64,000 nt of DNA from Metabacillus lacus (GTDB lineage: Bacteria; Bacillota; Bacilli; Bacillales; Bacillaceae), in the NCBI RefSeq assembly GCF_009674805.1, contig NZ_WKKI01000012.1, forward strand, positions 1-64,000. The letters are read 5' to 3'. Made by a program: the position numbers and the translations under genes. Positions 45,347 through 55,131 of this stretch are shown piece after piece. The stretch's first letter is position 1; every line of letters begins with the position of its first letter. The notes beneath the pieces were generated by a model that was given only the letters and a program-made list of their open reading frames with translations, did not search any database and was not told the origin of the DNA.

Positions 45347-46102
45347 ATGGAAACAGTTGGTTTAATACCTTGTGCTGGAAAAGGTACAAGGTTAGGTTTA
45401 CCATTTTCAAAAGAAATGTATCCAGACGTTCATGGGAAAGAGTATAGGCCAATTATAATGCATACGATAGATGCTTTCAAATTAGCCGGAATAACAGAAA
45501 TTATAGTAACCTTTAATCCTGACAAAAGAGATATTTTAAAATACTTGGGTAATGGTAAACAATTTGGTATTAACATTTCTTATTGTATGCATCCCACTCC
45601 AAAAAGTTTGCCAGAATCTCTAAATGAAGCATTTCATATAACTAAAAATAAAAGAGTTGTATTTGCCATGCCTGATACTATTATTACACCTAACAACTTC
45701 GTTTTACAGGCGCTTAACTTCCATGAAAAAGAAGGCGCTACTGTTACTTTGGGCTGTTTCAAGACAGACAATCCTACTAGTGTATCGGTAGTAGAGTTTA
45801 AAGAGAATGATAGTACAGTAGTAAATGTTATAGAAAAGCCAAAGGAAACTAACCTAAAGTTGATGTGGGGAATGATGGTGTGGGAGAATTCTTTTTCACA
45901 TACACTTAATCATTTTTGTAATAATGAAACTCCAAGAGTGGGTGTAAAAGAGTTGTACCTTTCTGATGCTCTTGCACCCCATATTAGAAATTCAGAAATA
46001 AAAGGAATTAAATTAGAAAATGGAAATTATAGAGACCTAGGCACATTTCAAGAAATAACAAGGTGGGCAAATGTAAAGTACTTAGATTCAGTGTCTGTAT
46101 GA
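45347..46102 (+). CDS. Sugar-1-phosphate nucleotidyltransferase
   Basis: A 251-residue RmlA/GlmU-type NTP transferase. The nucleotide loop is PCAGKGTRLGLPFSKEMYP. An Mg-binding Asp sits in FAMPDTIITP, followed by VIEKPKE, GVKELYLSDALAP and NGNYRDLGTFQE. It makes an NDP-sugar from a sugar phosphate; the base and sugar cannot be read from the sequence. GGGGGAGAG precedes ATG. It is the last gene of the AT-rich cassette and probably supplies its glycosyltransferases. Confidence 0.83.
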   Translation: METVGLIPCAGKGTRLGLPFSKEMYPDVHGKEYRPIIMHTIDAFKLAGITEIIVTFNPDKRDILKYLGNGKQFGINISYCMHPTPKSLPESLNEAFHITKNKRVVFAMPDTIITPNNFVLQALNFHEKEGATVTLGCFKTDNPTSVSVVEFKENDSTVVNVIEKPKETNLKLMWGMMVWENSFSHTLNHFCNNETPRVGVKELYLSDALAPHIRNSEIKGIKLENGNYRDLGTFQEITRWANVKYLDSVSV

Positions 46103-46772
46103 CACTGAATCTAAAAACTAGTAAAAAGCTTACCGAATTTTCAGTGCTACGAAACATATTAATGTGGAAATAACACTACTTTATTTTTGAAAGACTTAGC
46201 TGCTAAATGTCCCGAAACTGACAGATCAATGTCCATAATGTAGGGGAAGCAATCAATGTTTCCCAAATCATTTTATAAATCAACTTGACAACGTCTCATT
46301 ATTCTTAAGGTAGAACCTTACATCATTTCGATCAGTGAGTTTATACGGCATGAAAGAGTCCTGCCATTTCCAAGATAGGTCATAATATTCCCCACATCGC
46401 ATCTTATACCCAGCATTGTCTCTCCAAAATACAACCCAACAATCCCTTTCTTCATTGCAGTTCATTGCTTTCCAGATTTTTCATGAAAGCTCACCCTAGT
46501 GACTTGCTTAATCATATGATCATCAGTAATTCTTTTCGCCCATTTTGTGAGCCATAAAGTAGATAATGTGTGCAGAGTTATTTATGAGCCTTGCGGCATC
46601 ACCAGAATACCTATGGATTCGTCGAGTGCCCTGGCTAAGAAGTTGATCAACTCCGCATAACAAAAATGCTTAGAAACATATTCTTACTGTGCTATATCCA
46701 TTTATAGTATTTATGGTGTAGAAAATGCAATTAAACTAGTTTCTTAAGAGCGTTCTAATCCATGTGCAAAAC
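46103..46772. other. Gene-poor junction downstream of the glycosylation cassette
   Basis: About 670 bp with no convincing gene, consistent with decayed DNA. The only open frame of note is minus-strand 46280-46465 (61 residues, rich in Trp, Tyr and Asp), with a poor ribosome site and no recognisable family. Confidence 0.5.
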
Positions 46773-46948
46773 AATCGGTTTAGAACACCGATTCAAAAAC
46801 TTAACTACTTCTGGAGAAAATTTAACTGCTAAGTTTCGTGTGCGTGACTAGACATGAGACATACCGAAAGAAGTAACGAATCAAACTAGAAACTCAATCT
46901 TTCTCATGCTGCTCAAACGGTGCTTGCGCAAGCAAATCAGAAGTATTA
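46773..46948 (+). pseudogene. Decayed 3' end of a second flagellin gene
   Basis: Plus-strand frames here encode pieces of the flagellin C-terminus in correct order. KNLTTSGENLTA is at 46795-46830 (intact Hag has NNLNTSSENLTA), then a VRD-DM stretch near 46840-46856, then AAQTVLAQANQ at 46908-46940 (intact ASQAMLAQANQ). Frameshifts and a stop interrupt it. It is followed by a terminator-like hairpin (about 46955-46985). The nucleotide sequence is less AT-rich than the 3' part of the intact hag, so it is probably an older or resident copy. Confidence 0.85.
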
Positions 46949-46954
46949 ATAGGG

Positions 46955-46987
46955 AACCTGTAAAATCAAAGCAGGAGTTCTTTTTTC
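46955..46987 (+). terminator. Terminator after the flagellin relic
   Basis: GAACCTG and CAGGAGTTC pair imperfectly and are followed by TTTTTT. It is probably the original terminator of the lost flagellin gene. Confidence 0.6.
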
Positions 46988-46997
46988 ATTCTCCTCT

Positions 46998-47023
46998 TAA
47001 ATTTTCCTTACACAAGCCGATAT
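46998..47023 (+). promoter_or_regulatory. SigD promoter of the flaG-fliD-fliS-fliT operon
   Basis: TAAA (46998), 14 bases, then a perfect GCCGATAT (47016-47023). It lies 49 bases before flaG. Confidence 0.85.
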
Positions 47024-47071
47024 ATCTACTAGAGTAACTTAACTTATTTCATATTTAGGCGAGGATAATGA

Positions 47072-47419
47072 ATGGACATTGACCGGCTTTCTACTCAAGC
47101 AGTTCCTACAACTCAAGAATCGCAGCAAACGACAGATGCAACAAAAAGAAAAGCACCAGAGCTGACTCCTTCTCCTGCGAGTGAACAACTTCACTACAAA
47201 GAAAAAATTATTGGCATCATCGACAGCTTGAACAAATTTCTAGTTCCTATGGATACTTTTGTGAAATTTGAGTTTCATGAAAAGTTAAATGAGTATTACG
47301 TCACATTGGTTGATCAACGGACCAACGAAGTAATCAGGGAGATTCCGTCAAAAAAGATGCTCGATATATACGCGTCTATGGCAGAGCTGATGGGAATTGC
47401 AATTGATAAAAGAATTTAA
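47072..47419 (+). CDS. flaG: FlaG-family protein (YvyC)
   Basis: A 115-residue protein of the FlaG family. A variable N-terminus precedes the conserved core FVKFEFHEKLNEYYVTLVDQRTNEVIREIPSKKMLD (key VIREIPSKKMLDIYA). FlaG proteins affect filament length or export in other bacteria. It is the first gene of the fliD operon, directly behind a SigD promoter, as yvyC is in B. subtilis. Confidence 0.92.
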   Translation: MDIDRLSTQAVPTTQESQQTTDATKRKAPELTPSPASEQLHYKEKIIGIIDSLNKFLVPMDTFVKFEFHEKLNEYYVTLVDQRTNEVIREIPSKKMLDIYASMAELMGIAIDKRI

Positions 47420-47433
47420 GGGGAGGGAACACT

Positions 47434-48903
47434 ATGCGCATAGGCGGCCTTGCAAGCGGCATGGATGTCGATACAATGATCAAAAATCTAATGAAGGCTG
47501 AACGACTGCCATACAATAAGCTATCACAAAAGAAGCAGGTGCTGGAATGGCAACGCGATGATTATCGTCAGGTGAACACCTCTCTGAAGCAGCTTGATAC
47601 TTTCCTATTCGACAACTTAGTCTTACAGGGCAGTACCATGACAAAGAAAACGTCAAGCACTGGGGAAAGTGTCGTAACCGCTACAGCTAATTCTTCTGCT
47701 GCCAATGTGTCCAGCAATATCAAAGTAGACCGTCTTGCTTCCTCAGCGACATGGGTGTCAGAAGGGAATGCTAAAAGCTTCGAAGCTAGAAACGGTGATC
47801 TTTCGCTGAAAGTGACCTCGGGATCTGGAGTTCTCAAGGACAAGGAAGTGACAGTGTCAATTTCAGCAACTGATACAGTGAAGGATATAGCTGCGAAGCT
47901 CAGCAATGACAAGGATCTAAATGTGTCAGTCATCTATGATGAAGTATCAGGCAAAATGTCAATCACAAGCAAGGATACAGGGCAAGCCGGCAGCATTGTG
48001 CTGGGAGATGAGGAAACAGTAAAGTTTTTTCAAACACTAGGTTTCTCTTTCTCTTCTGCGGCCCCTAATCAGGAGCTCACTGGCAAGACTGCCGGGACAG
48101 ATGCTTTGTTTACCATTAATGGTTTGACCACAACAAGAAGTAGTAACACGTTTTCGATGAACAATGTGACATACACCTTAAAGGGAGAAGGCTCTTCCAC
48201 TGTTTCTGTCAGCAACAACAATGACGCGCTTTTTGATAAAATTGTTCAGTTTGTTGGGAAATATAACGACACGATTGAGAGTTTGAATAAAAAAATCAAT
48301 GAAGAGCGTTATAAGGGTTATCAGCCGCTTTCACAGGACGAACGAAATGAATTGAGCGAAAAGCAAATTGAGCAGTGGGAAGAAAAAGCGAAAAGCGGAC
48401 TTCTTCGCAGAGACTCTTTAATCTCCAGCGGTCTTACAAGCATGCGAACACAGTTATATAACCCTGTCTCTATAAACAGTGAATTCAAACAGCTTTCAGC
48501 TATCGGCATAACGACAACTAGCAATTATCAAGAAAACGGCAAGTTGAAAATTGATGAAAACAAGCTGCGCGAAGCGATCGGAAAAGATCCCAATGCCGTG
48601 TTTCAGCTTTTCTCTGCTGACGGCGCCACTCCTGCTGAAAAAGGTTTGGCTCGCAGATTGAGAAATTCTATTAAAGACACTGTGGGGAAGATTGAAGAGA
48701 GAGCGGGCAATGCTACTAAAACCAATCAAAGCTTTGCAATCGGCAGAAACCTCATTAATCTTGATTCGCAGATGAACCGTTTTGAAAGCCGCCTGAAACA
48801 GGTTGAGGACCGATACTGGCGCCAATTTACCGCTATGGAAAAAGCGATTTCGAAATCCAATGATCAATATTCATTTCTGATGCAGCAGTTTTCCGGAAAT
48901 TAA
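47434..48903 (+). CDS. fliD: Filament cap protein FliD (HAP2)
   Basis: A 489-residue cap protein. The N-terminus is MRIGGLASGMDVDTMIKNLM, followed by a coiled stretch to about residue 45. The C-terminal helix reads LKQVEDRYWRQFTAMEKAI and SFLMQQFSGN. It sits at the filament tip and guides flagellin folding. The length and order (flaG-fliD-fliS-fliT) are standard. Confidence 0.97.
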   Translation: MRIGGLASGMDVDTMIKNLMKAERLPYNKLSQKKQVLEWQRDDYRQVNTSLKQLDTFLFDNLVLQGSTMTKKTSSTGESVVTATANSSAANVSSNIKVDRLASSATWVSEGNAKSFEARNGDLSLKVTSGSGVLKDKEVTVSISATDTVKDIAAKLSNDKDLNVSVIYDEVSGKMSITSKDTGQAGSIVLGDEETVKFFQTLGFSFSSAAPNQELTGKTAGTDALFTINGLTTTRSSNTFSMNNVTYTLKGEGSSTVSVSNNNDALFDKIVQFVGKYNDTIESLNKKINEERYKGYQPLSQDERNELSEKQIEQWEEKAKSGLLRRDSLISSGLTSMRTQLYNPVSINSEFKQLSAIGITTTSNYQENGKLKIDENKLREAIGKDPNAVFQLFSADGATPAEKGLARRLRNSIKDTVGKIEERAGNATKTNQSFAIGRNLINLDSQMNRFESRLKQVEDRYWRQFTAMEKAISKSNDQYSFLMQQFSGN

Positions 48904-48926
48904 CATACTAGGAGTGTCTATACTAC

Positions 48927-49328
48927 ATGGCCCTTAATAATCCATATCAAGCTTATCAGCAAAACTCTGTGAGCACCGCCTCTCCGGGAGAATTAACGCT
49001 GATGCTTTATAACGGCTGTCTGAAGTTTATCAAGCAGGCCAAGCTCGCTATTCAGCAGGAACAGATTGAAGAAAGAAATATCAACATCCTGAAAGCACAA
49101 AAAATTGTCCAGGAATTCATGGTTACCCTGGATATGAGTCAGGATATTTCAGAGAATATGATGAGCATGTACGACTACTGCCGTACCCGCCTGATTGAAG
49201 CCAATATTAAAAATGATGCTGCTATTCTGCAAGAGGTAGAAGAGCATATCACTGATTTTCGCGATGCGTGGAAGCAGGTTGTTCAGCTTCAGCGGCAGCA
49301 GCAATTTGGTCAGGGAGGGAGCGCCTGA
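48927..49328 (+). CDS. fliS: Flagellin export chaperone FliS
   Basis: A 133-residue four-helix chaperone. NPYQAYQQNSVSTASPGELTLMLYNGCLKFI (key TASPGELTLMLYNG) is the family signature. It binds the C-terminus of flagellin before export. Two bases separate its stop from fliT. Confidence 0.97.
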   Translation: MALNNPYQAYQQNSVSTASPGELTLMLYNGCLKFIKQAKLAIQQEQIEERNINILKAQKIVQEFMVTLDMSQDISENMMSMYDYCRTRLIEANIKNDAAILQEVEEHITDFRDAWKQVVQLQRQQQFGQGGSA

Positions 49329-49329
49329 T

Positions 49330-49680
49330 ATGGGTGTTGTCGAGAAACTTCACGATGCTACGTCTGCCCTTCTCGCTGTCCTTGACTCGGAATACGATAA
49401 GAGGGAAAGAGATCTTCATATAGATGAGATTGATATTTTGCTGGAAGAGCGGGATGCCTTGCTATTGCTGATGTCTCCTCCCTATTCACAGAAGGAAATG
49501 GATCTGGGTCAGGAGATTCTTGCCAACAGTGCACGCATTATGGATAAACTGAATGCGTTGCAAAGTAGCATTGGGCAGGATCTGGCTGATCTCAAGAAAA
49601 CGAAAGTCACAACAGGTACCTATATCAATCCCTATCAATCTGCTTCATTTGACGGGATGTATTATGATAAACGAAAATAG
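49330..49680 (+). CDS. fliT: FliT-like flagellar protein
   Basis: A 116-residue helical protein. ATG 49330 lies just past the fliS stop; the longer open frame upstream overlaps fliS. The position after fliS and the helical heptad-like LLEERDALLLLM fit FliT, a chaperone for FliD. The C-terminal INPYQSASFDGMYYDKRK may be the secretion-partner tail. Sequence conservation of FliT is weak, so the call leans on order. Confidence 0.82.
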   Translation: MGVVEKLHDATSALLAVLDSEYDKRERDLHIDEIDILLEERDALLLLMSPPYSQKEMDLGQEILANSARIMDKLNALQSSIGQDLADLKKTKVTTGTYINPYQSASFDGMYYDKRK

Positions 49681-49688
49681 GTGATCTC

Positions 49689-50075
49689 TTGCCGAATTTA
49701 ACACCTGATCAATATTCCCTTCTTTCTTATTACTATCATTTGTTAAATACTGTCGAAGAGGGACTGGAATATGTCAGCGCAAGCTATGACCACTATAGTT
49801 ACACAGAAGGCAGCAAAGTCTTTTCTGATATTTTGTCTGCTTTTTACCACATAGATTCCTCGCACTCTGTGATTCTGCTCATATCAGAAGCTTTTCCGGG
49901 TATTTCAGAAGAAATTCTCAAATTTGACGAAGTTATCTCTACTCTGGAAGAGTATGAGTCATCTCTTGTGGAGTACTCTTATCAGACAGCACTTGCAGCA
50001 AGGGGGCTTCTACCCGTTTTTCTGATTTGGAAAAAAGCTGTCCAGAACGTGATTGCTCCGATCATCACTCATTAA
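49689..50075 (+). CDS. Conserved-looking helical protein of the fliD operon
   Basis: A 128-residue protein starting at TTG 49689 behind GGTGATC, nine bases after fliT. It is predicted all-helical and acidic (NTVEEGLEYVSASYDHYSYT, EEILKFDEVISTLEEYESSL). No membrane segment, signal or catalytic motif is present. It ends at the operon terminator, so it belongs to the flagellar transcript. I do not recognise its family. Confidence 0.7.
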   Translation: MPNLTPDQYSLLSYYYHLLNTVEEGLEYVSASYDHYSYTEGSKVFSDILSAFYHIDSSHSVILLISEAFPGISEEILKFDEVISTLEEYESSLVEYSYQTALAARGLLPVFLIWKKAVQNVIAPIITH

Positions 50076-50104
50076 CCCTGTCATGAATACGGCAGGGTTT
50101 TTCA
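50074..50104 (+). terminator. Terminator of the fliD operon
   Basis: AACCCTG and CAGGGTT pair around a 12-nt loop, followed by a T-run. Confidence 0.82.
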
Positions 50105-50179
50105 TTTTCATCAGGAATATCCATCGCCCTGCCTTCATATATTTTTTCCACCTTCACAAAATCTTCACAGTGAGTTTAC

Positions 50180-50205
50180 GTTTAGGCAGGATTTCAGAAG
50201 GGAAT
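50180..50205 (+). promoter_or_regulatory. Candidate SigB promoter of hpf
   Basis: GTTTAG, 14 bases, then GGGAAT, against the SigB consensus GTTTAA-N12-14-GGGTAT. The B. subtilis homologue yvyD is SigB- and SigH-controlled. Confidence 0.6.
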
Positions 50206-50250
50206 TGTAGAAATAGGTTTACATATCCTTAATAAAAGGAGGAGTTCTGC

Positions 50251-50811
50251 ATGAGATATAACGTCAGAGGCGAAAACATTGAGGTAACTCCCGCTTTGCG
50301 AGATTACGTTGAGAAAAAGATTGGTAAACTAGAACGCTACTTTGAGGACCCTGTTGAGGCAAACGTAAATGTGAATTTAAAATTTTACAATGAACAGGAA
50401 TCCAAAATTGAGGTTACCATTCCGCTCACAAATCTTGTTCTAAGAGGCGAAGTGCATCACCAGGATATGTACGCGGCGATTGATTTGGTGACAGATAAAC
50501 TGGAACGCCAGATTCGCAAGCATAAAACAAAGGTGAACCGCAAACTGAGAGAGCAAGGCTCTCCTAAATATATGTTCAGCAACAGCTATGACGAAGTACC
50601 TGTCGCAACGCAGGACCCTGAGGATGACACGATGGAAATCGTGCGGACTAAGCGTTTTACGCTAAAGCCGATGGACAGTGAAGAAGCAGTGCTGCAAATG
50701 AACATGCTGGGTCATAATTTCTTCGTTTTCACTAACGCGGAAAGCAATCAGACCAATGTGGTTTATAAGCGTAATGATGGAAAATATGCGGTGATTGAGC
50801 CGACAGAATAA
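50251..50811 (+). CDS. hpf: Ribosome hibernation-promoting factor, long form
   Basis: A 186-residue protein. The N-terminal S30AE domain (about 1-100) has YNVRGENIEVTPALRDYVEKKI in outline (key RGENIEVTPALRDY). The C-terminal dimerisation domain (about 130-186) has IVRTKRFTLKPMDSEEAVLQM and LGHNFFVF. The long form pairs ribosomes into 100S dimers in stationary phase. AAAGGAGG precedes ATG, and a stress-type promoter lies upstream. Confidence 0.96.
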   Translation: MRYNVRGENIEVTPALRDYVEKKIGKLERYFEDPVEANVNVNLKFYNEQESKIEVTIPLTNLVLRGEVHHQDMYAAIDLVTDKLERQIRKHKTKVNRKLREQGSPKYMFSNSYDEVPVATQDPEDDTMEIVRTKRFTLKPMDSEEAVLQMNMLGHNFFVFTNAESNQTNVVYKRNDGKYAVIEPTE

Positions 50812-50823
50812 GAAGTGTAAGGG

Positions 50824-50847
50824 CACCCGGATTCTCCGGGTGTTTTC
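50824..50847 (+). terminator. Terminator of hpf
   Basis: CACCCGG pairs with CCGGGTG around ATTCT, then TTTTC. Confidence 0.88.
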
Positions 50848-50971
50848 TTTTTGCAGAGATTTTCTGACGGAGCTGTGGAAAACATGGCTTCTTTGCTCCT
50901 ATACTGTCTGTAAAGAAGAAAATTTTTTATGTTCGCTGTGTGCATGTTCATACAGTGTAAAGGTCATATAC

Positions 50972-51109
50972 GTGTTCTCATCAGATATTTATACACGCTT
51001 TGGTATTTTCATAGATGGTATGACAGCGTTGACAGTTGCAGGAAGTTTAGCAGATGCTGTGATTCGGCTATTAGGAGTAGTAGAACAGAAGTTGAACGAC
51101 TATTCATAG
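50972..51109 (+). CDS. Possible 45-residue protein upstream of arcA
   Basis: A short frame starting at GTG 50972 with AAAGGT eight bases upstream. It encodes MFSSDIYTRFGIFIDGMT, then a hydrophobic ALTVAGSLADAVIRLLGVVEQ. It stops nine bases before arcA. The longer open frame in the same phase begins inside hpf and has no ribosome site. I recognise no family; a co-transcribed small protein with arcA is possible. Confidence 0.4.
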   Translation: MFSSDIYTRFGIFIDGMTALTVAGSLADAVIRLLGVVEQKLNDYS

Positions 51110-51118
51110 GGGGTACTT

Positions 51119-52357
51119 ATGAAACATCCATTGCATGTAAATTCTGAAATTGGCACGCTGCGCACAGTGCTGCTGCACAGGCCTGGAAAAGAGGTCGAAA
51201 ATTTAACACCGAAATTTTTGAAAAGGCTGCTTTTTGATGATATTCCATACCTGCCTGTTATCCAAAAAGAGCATGATTATTTTGCCGCAGCTCTTCAAAA
51301 TCGGGGAGTTGAGGTAGTTTATCTTGATAAATTAATGACGGAAACTCTTCAGACTCCTGACCTGAAGGAGCAGTTTGCGGAACAGATGATAGGAGAAAGC
51401 AAAGAAAATGTGAACGGATCTTCTGAACTGCTGAAAGAGTACCTGCTGTCTTTTTCTACGAAAGACATGATCCATAAAATCATGGAAGGCGTCCTGAAAA
51501 GAGACATAGATGAAGAGAAAAAGGTTCATCTGTACGAGTTCATGTCAGATCATTATCCTTTCTATCTTGATCCGATGCCAAATCTTTATTTTACAAGAGA
51601 TCCAGCCGCTGTGATCGGAAACGGAATCAGCATCAACAAAATGTGTGAAGGTGCAAGAAGGCGTGAATCTATTTTCATGGATTATATTATGAAGCATCAT
51701 CCGCGCTTTGCGCGCCACGATATTCCTGTCTGGTTTCACCGGGACTATGAGTTTCCGATGGAAGGCGGCGATCAGCTCATGCTGTCACATGACACTGTGG
51801 CAATTGGCGTCAGCGCAAGAACATCGGCCAAAGCGATTGAGCGCTTGGCAAAGCAGCTGTTTCAGCGCCAGGAAAATATTAAAAAGGTCATTGCGGTGGA
51901 TATTCCAAAAACACGCGCATTCATGCACCTTGATACTGTGTTTACGATGATCGATTATGATAAATTCACAATTCATCCAGCCATTCAAGGGCCGGACGGG
52001 GAAATGAATATTTTTGTATTGGAGCGCGGCGATGATCCCGAGCGTCTTAAAATCACTGAGCGCCGCAATTTGGCACAAACGCTTAAAGATGTGCTTGGCC
52101 TGGAAGAGATTCTGCTGTTGCCATGCGGCGGAGGAGATCCCATCATTGCTGCGCGGGAACAGTGGAATGACGGCTCTAACACGCTCAGCATTGCACCAGG
52201 GGTTGTGGTCACATATGATCGCAATTACGTATCCAACCAGCTGCTTCGGGAAAACGGGGTAGAGGTTATTGAGATTCAAAGCTCCGAGCTTTCAAGAGGA
52301 AGGGGCGGCCCGCGCTGTATGAGCATGCCGCTGATGAGAGAGAATTTAGCAAGGTAA
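51119..52357 (+). CDS. arcA: Arginine deiminase
   Basis: A 412-residue enzyme that hydrolyses arginine to citrulline and ammonia. Substrate and catalytic motifs are [40 protein letters not shown] and the nucleophile Cys in GPRCMSMPL. The length is typical. The usual partners arcB, arcC and arcD are not in the window, so a full ATP-yielding ADI pathway cannot be claimed from here. GGGGGT lies before ATG. It ends in its own terminator. Confidence 0.95.
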   Translation: MKHPLHVNSEIGTLRTVLLHRPGKEVENLTPKFLKRLLFDDIPYLPVIQKEHDYFAAALQNRGVEVVYLDKLMTETLQTPDLKEQFAEQMIGESKENVNGSSELLKEYLLSFSTKDMIHKIMEGVLKRDIDEEKKVHLYEFMSDHYPFYLDPMPNLYFTRDPAAVIGNGISINKMCEGARRRESIFMDYIMKHHPRFARHDIPVWFHRDYEFPMEGGDQLMLSHDTVAIGVSARTSAKAIERLAKQLFQRQENIKKVIAVDIPKTRAFMHLDTVFTMIDYDKFTIHPAIQGPDGEMNIFVLERGDDPERLKITERRNLAQTLKDVLGLEEILLLPCGGGDPIIAAREQWNDGSNTLSIAPGVVVTYDRNYVSNQLLRENGVEVIEIQSSELSRGRGGPRCMSMPLMRENLAR

Positions 52358-52361
52358 ATGA

Positions 52362-52386
52362 GACCCGGTGAATGCCGGGTTTTTTG
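52362..52386 (+). terminator. Terminator of arcA
   Basis: ACCCGG pairs with CCGGGT, followed by TTTTTT. Confidence 0.85.
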
Positions 52387-52448
52387 GTGTGAAGTGTATT
52401 CTGGCGGGGGCACTCATCAAGAAAAGAAATCCATAATTTTGCTATGTG

Positions 52449-52477
52449 TTGTCCAAGCCTGCAAATAATGATAGAAT
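52449..52477 (+). promoter_or_regulatory. Candidate SigA promoter of secA
   Basis: TTGTCC, 17 bases, then TAGAAT, 65 bases before the secA start. Confidence 0.5.
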
Positions 52478-52542
52478 TAAGGATAGTTTCATTTTTATAG
52501 ATTATGGGTATGATACCAGTCTAATTATAGAGGAGCGTTAAC

Positions 52543-55053
52543 ATGCTTGGAATTTTAAACAAGGTATTTGATTTTAACAAACGTACATTAAATCGCTATG
52601 AAAAAATGGCAGGTCAAATCGACGCGCTTGCTTCGGATACGGAAAAGCTGTCCGATGAGCAGTTAAAGGCAAAAACAGTTGAATTCCAAGAACGCCTGTC
52701 CAATGGCGAAAAAGTGGACGACTTACTTACAGAAGCTTTTGCAGTTGTGCGCGAAGCAGCGAAACGCGTGCTCAACATGTATCCATATAAAGTACAGCTC
52801 ATGGGGGGAATTGCCCTTCATGAAGGGAACATTTCCGAGATGAAAACAGGGGAAGGTAAAACATTAACTTCCACCATGCCTGTTTATTTAAATGCGCTGT
52901 CCGGAAAAGGTGTTCATGTTGTTACAGTCAACGAATACCTTGCCAGCCGTGATGCTCACGAAATGGGACAGCTATTTGAATTTCTCGGATTAACAGTCGG
53001 CCTCAACCTGAACGGACTATCCAAGGACGAAAAGCGCGAAGCTTATGCGGCAGACATTACTTACTCTACAAACAATGAACTTGGTTTTGACTATCTTCGC
53101 GACAACATGGTCCTGTACAAAGAAGAAATGGCGCAGCGCCCGCTTCATTATGCCGTCATTGATGAAGTTGACTCCATACTGGTGGATGAAGCGCGTACGC
53201 CGCTGATTATCTCAGGTCAGGCAGCCAAGTCGACTAAGCTTTATGTACAGGCAAATGCTTTTGTTCGTACGCTGGAAAAAGAAACTGATTTTACTTTTGA
53301 TATTAAAACAAAAAGTGTACAGCTGACAGAAGAGGGAATTACAAAGTCTGAACGTGCTTTTGGCATTGAAAATCTTTTTGACATCAATCATGTGGCACTG
53401 AATCATCATATTAATCAGGCCCTAAAAGCGCATGTCATTATGCATAATGATGTGGATTATGTGGTGGAAGAGGGCGAAGTTGTGATCGTTGATCCATTCA
53501 CTGGACGCTTGATGAAAGGGCGCCGCTACAGTGAAGGTCTTCACCAGGCAATTGAAGCGAAGGAAGGCCTGGAAATACAAAATGAGAGCATGACGCTTGC
53601 CACAATTACTTTCCAGAACTACTTCCGTATGTACGACAAGCTGTCAGGTATGACAGGTACTGCGAAAACAGAGGAAGAAGAGTTCCGCAACATTTACAAC
53701 ATGCAGGTTGTCGCGATCCCGACAAACCGTGACATTGCCCGTGATGACAGATCTGATCTTGTATACCGTTCAATGGAAGGCAAATTCCGTGCAGTGGTGG
53801 AGGATGTATCACAGCGCCATGCAATCGGCCAGCCCGTTCTTGTTGGTACAGTTGCCGTTGAAACGTCAGAGCTGATTTCTCAGCTGCTGAAGCGCAAAAA
53901 TGTACCTCACTATGTCCTGAATGCAAAAAATCACTTCAAAGAAGCGGAAATCATTGAAGAAGCAGGCCGCAGAGGTGCTGTGACAATCGCGACGAACATG
54001 GCGGGACGCGGTACAGATATCAAGCTTGGCGAAGGCGTAGTAGAGCTCGGCGGACTTGCTGTTATCGGTACAGAGCGCCATGAATCAAGACGTATTGACA
54101 ATCAGCTGCGCGGTCGTTCCGGACGTCAGGGAGATCCTGGTATCACACAGTTCTATCTCTCTATGGAAGATGAATTGATGCGCCGCTTCGGCTCGGAAAA
54201 TATGATGAACATGATGGACCGCCTTGGCATGGATGATACACAGCCAATTCAAAGCAAAATGGTGTCCCGTGCTGTGGAATCTGCTCAAAAACGTGTAGAG
54301 GGCAACAACTTTGACGCACGTAAGCAGCTCCTTCAATATGACGATGTGCTCCGCCAGCAGCGTGAAATCATCTATAAACAGCGCTTTGATGTATTAGAGT
54401 CAGAAAATCTGCGCAATATTGTAGAGGAAATGATTAAATCCACAGTGGAGCGATATGTGAGTGCGCATACGCCGCGTGAAGAGCTTCCTGAAGAATGGAA
54501 CCTGGAAGGCATTGTGGATTCTGTGAACGGAAATCTGCTTGAAGACGGCGCGCTGTCATTGAACGACTTAAAAGGCAAAGAGCCTGAGGAAATGATTGAG
54601 CATATTCTCGGCAGAACAAAAGTAAAATATGATGAAAAAGAAGAATCATTCGGCGAAGAGCAAATGCGCGAGTTTGAAAAAGTCATTGTGCTCCGCGCTG
54701 TGGATTCCAAGTGGATGGACCACATCGACGCAATGGAGCAGCTTCGCCAAGGTATTCACCTTCGTGCATACGGCCAGACAGATCCGCTTCGTGAGTATCA
54801 AATGGAAGGCTTTGCAATGTTTGAAAGCATGGTTTCTTCTATTGAAGAAGATGCAGCGAAGTATGTCATGAAGGCTGAAATCCGCAACAACCTGGAACGC
54901 CAGGAAGTTGCAAAAGGCCAGACTGCGGTTCATCAAAAGGAAGGCGATGAGCCTGTTAAGAAAAAGCCTGCCCGCAAAGCGGTTGAAATTGGCCGCAATG
55001 ATCCTTGCTACTGCGGAAGCGGCAGGAAATTCAAAAACTGCTGCGGCAGCTAA
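52543..55053 (+). CDS. secA: Preprotein translocase ATPase SecA
   Basis: An 836-residue motor of the general Sec pathway. Walker A is MKTGEGKTL, Walker B is [16 protein letters not shown], and the second helicase domain has [13 protein letters not shown] and [13 protein letters not shown]. The C-terminal zinc tail [13 protein letters not shown] binds SecB or ribosomes in relatives. Position before prfB is the conserved Bacillus order. It is the housekeeping copy; SecA2 is encoded at 10706. Confidence 0.98.
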   Translation: MLGILNKVFDFNKRTLNRYEKMAGQIDALASDTEKLSDEQLKAKTVEFQERLSNGEKVDDLLTEAFAVVREAAKRVLNMYPYKVQLMGGIALHEGNISEMKTGEGKTLTSTMPVYLNALSGKGVHVVTVNEYLASRDAHEMGQLFEFLGLTVGLNLNGLSKDEKREAYAADITYSTNNELGFDYLRDNMVLYKEEMAQRPLHYAVIDEVDSILVDEARTPLIISGQAAKSTKLYVQANAFVRTLEKETDFTFDIKTKSVQLTEEGITKSERAFGIENLFDINHVALNHHINQALKAHVIMHNDVDYVVEEGEVVIVDPFTGRLMKGRRYSEGLHQAIEAKEGLEIQNESMTLATITFQNYFRMYDKLSGMTGTAKTEEEEFRNIYNMQVVAIPTNRDIARDDRSDLVYRSMEGKFRAVVEDVSQRHAIGQPVLVGTVAVETSELISQLLKRKNVPHYVLNAKNHFKEAEIIEEAGRRGAVTIATNMAGRGTDIKLGEGVVELGGLAVIGTERHESRRIDNQLRGRSGRQGDPGITQFYLSMEDELMRRFGSENMMNMMDRLGMDDTQPIQSKMVSRAVESAQKRVEGNNFDARKQLLQYDDVLRQQREIIYKQRFDVLESENLRNIVEEMIKSTVERYVSAHTPREELPEEWNLEGIVDSVNGNLLEDGALSLNDLKGKEPEEMIEHILGRTKVKYDEKEESFGEEQMREFEKVIVLRAVDSKWMDHIDAMEQLRQGIHLRAYGQTDPLREYQMEGFAMFESMVSSIEEDAAKYVMKAEIRNNLERQEVAKGQTAVHQKEGDEPVKKKPARKAVEIGRNDPCYCGSGRKFKNCCGS

Positions 55054-55131
55054 CACTGTTTGTTGAATGGGGGAGAGGGGCTGAAGGCCTCTCTCTGTTT
55101 CAGTTTTTTAATAACATAAGAGGTGACGAAA

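Noticed and set aside
46280-46465. 61-residue minus-strand frame
   Set aside because: Poor ribosome site and no recognisable family in a stretch that otherwise looks decayed.
50795-50971. Long version of the small frame before arcA
   Set aside because: It begins inside hpf, crosses the hpf terminator and has no ribosome site.
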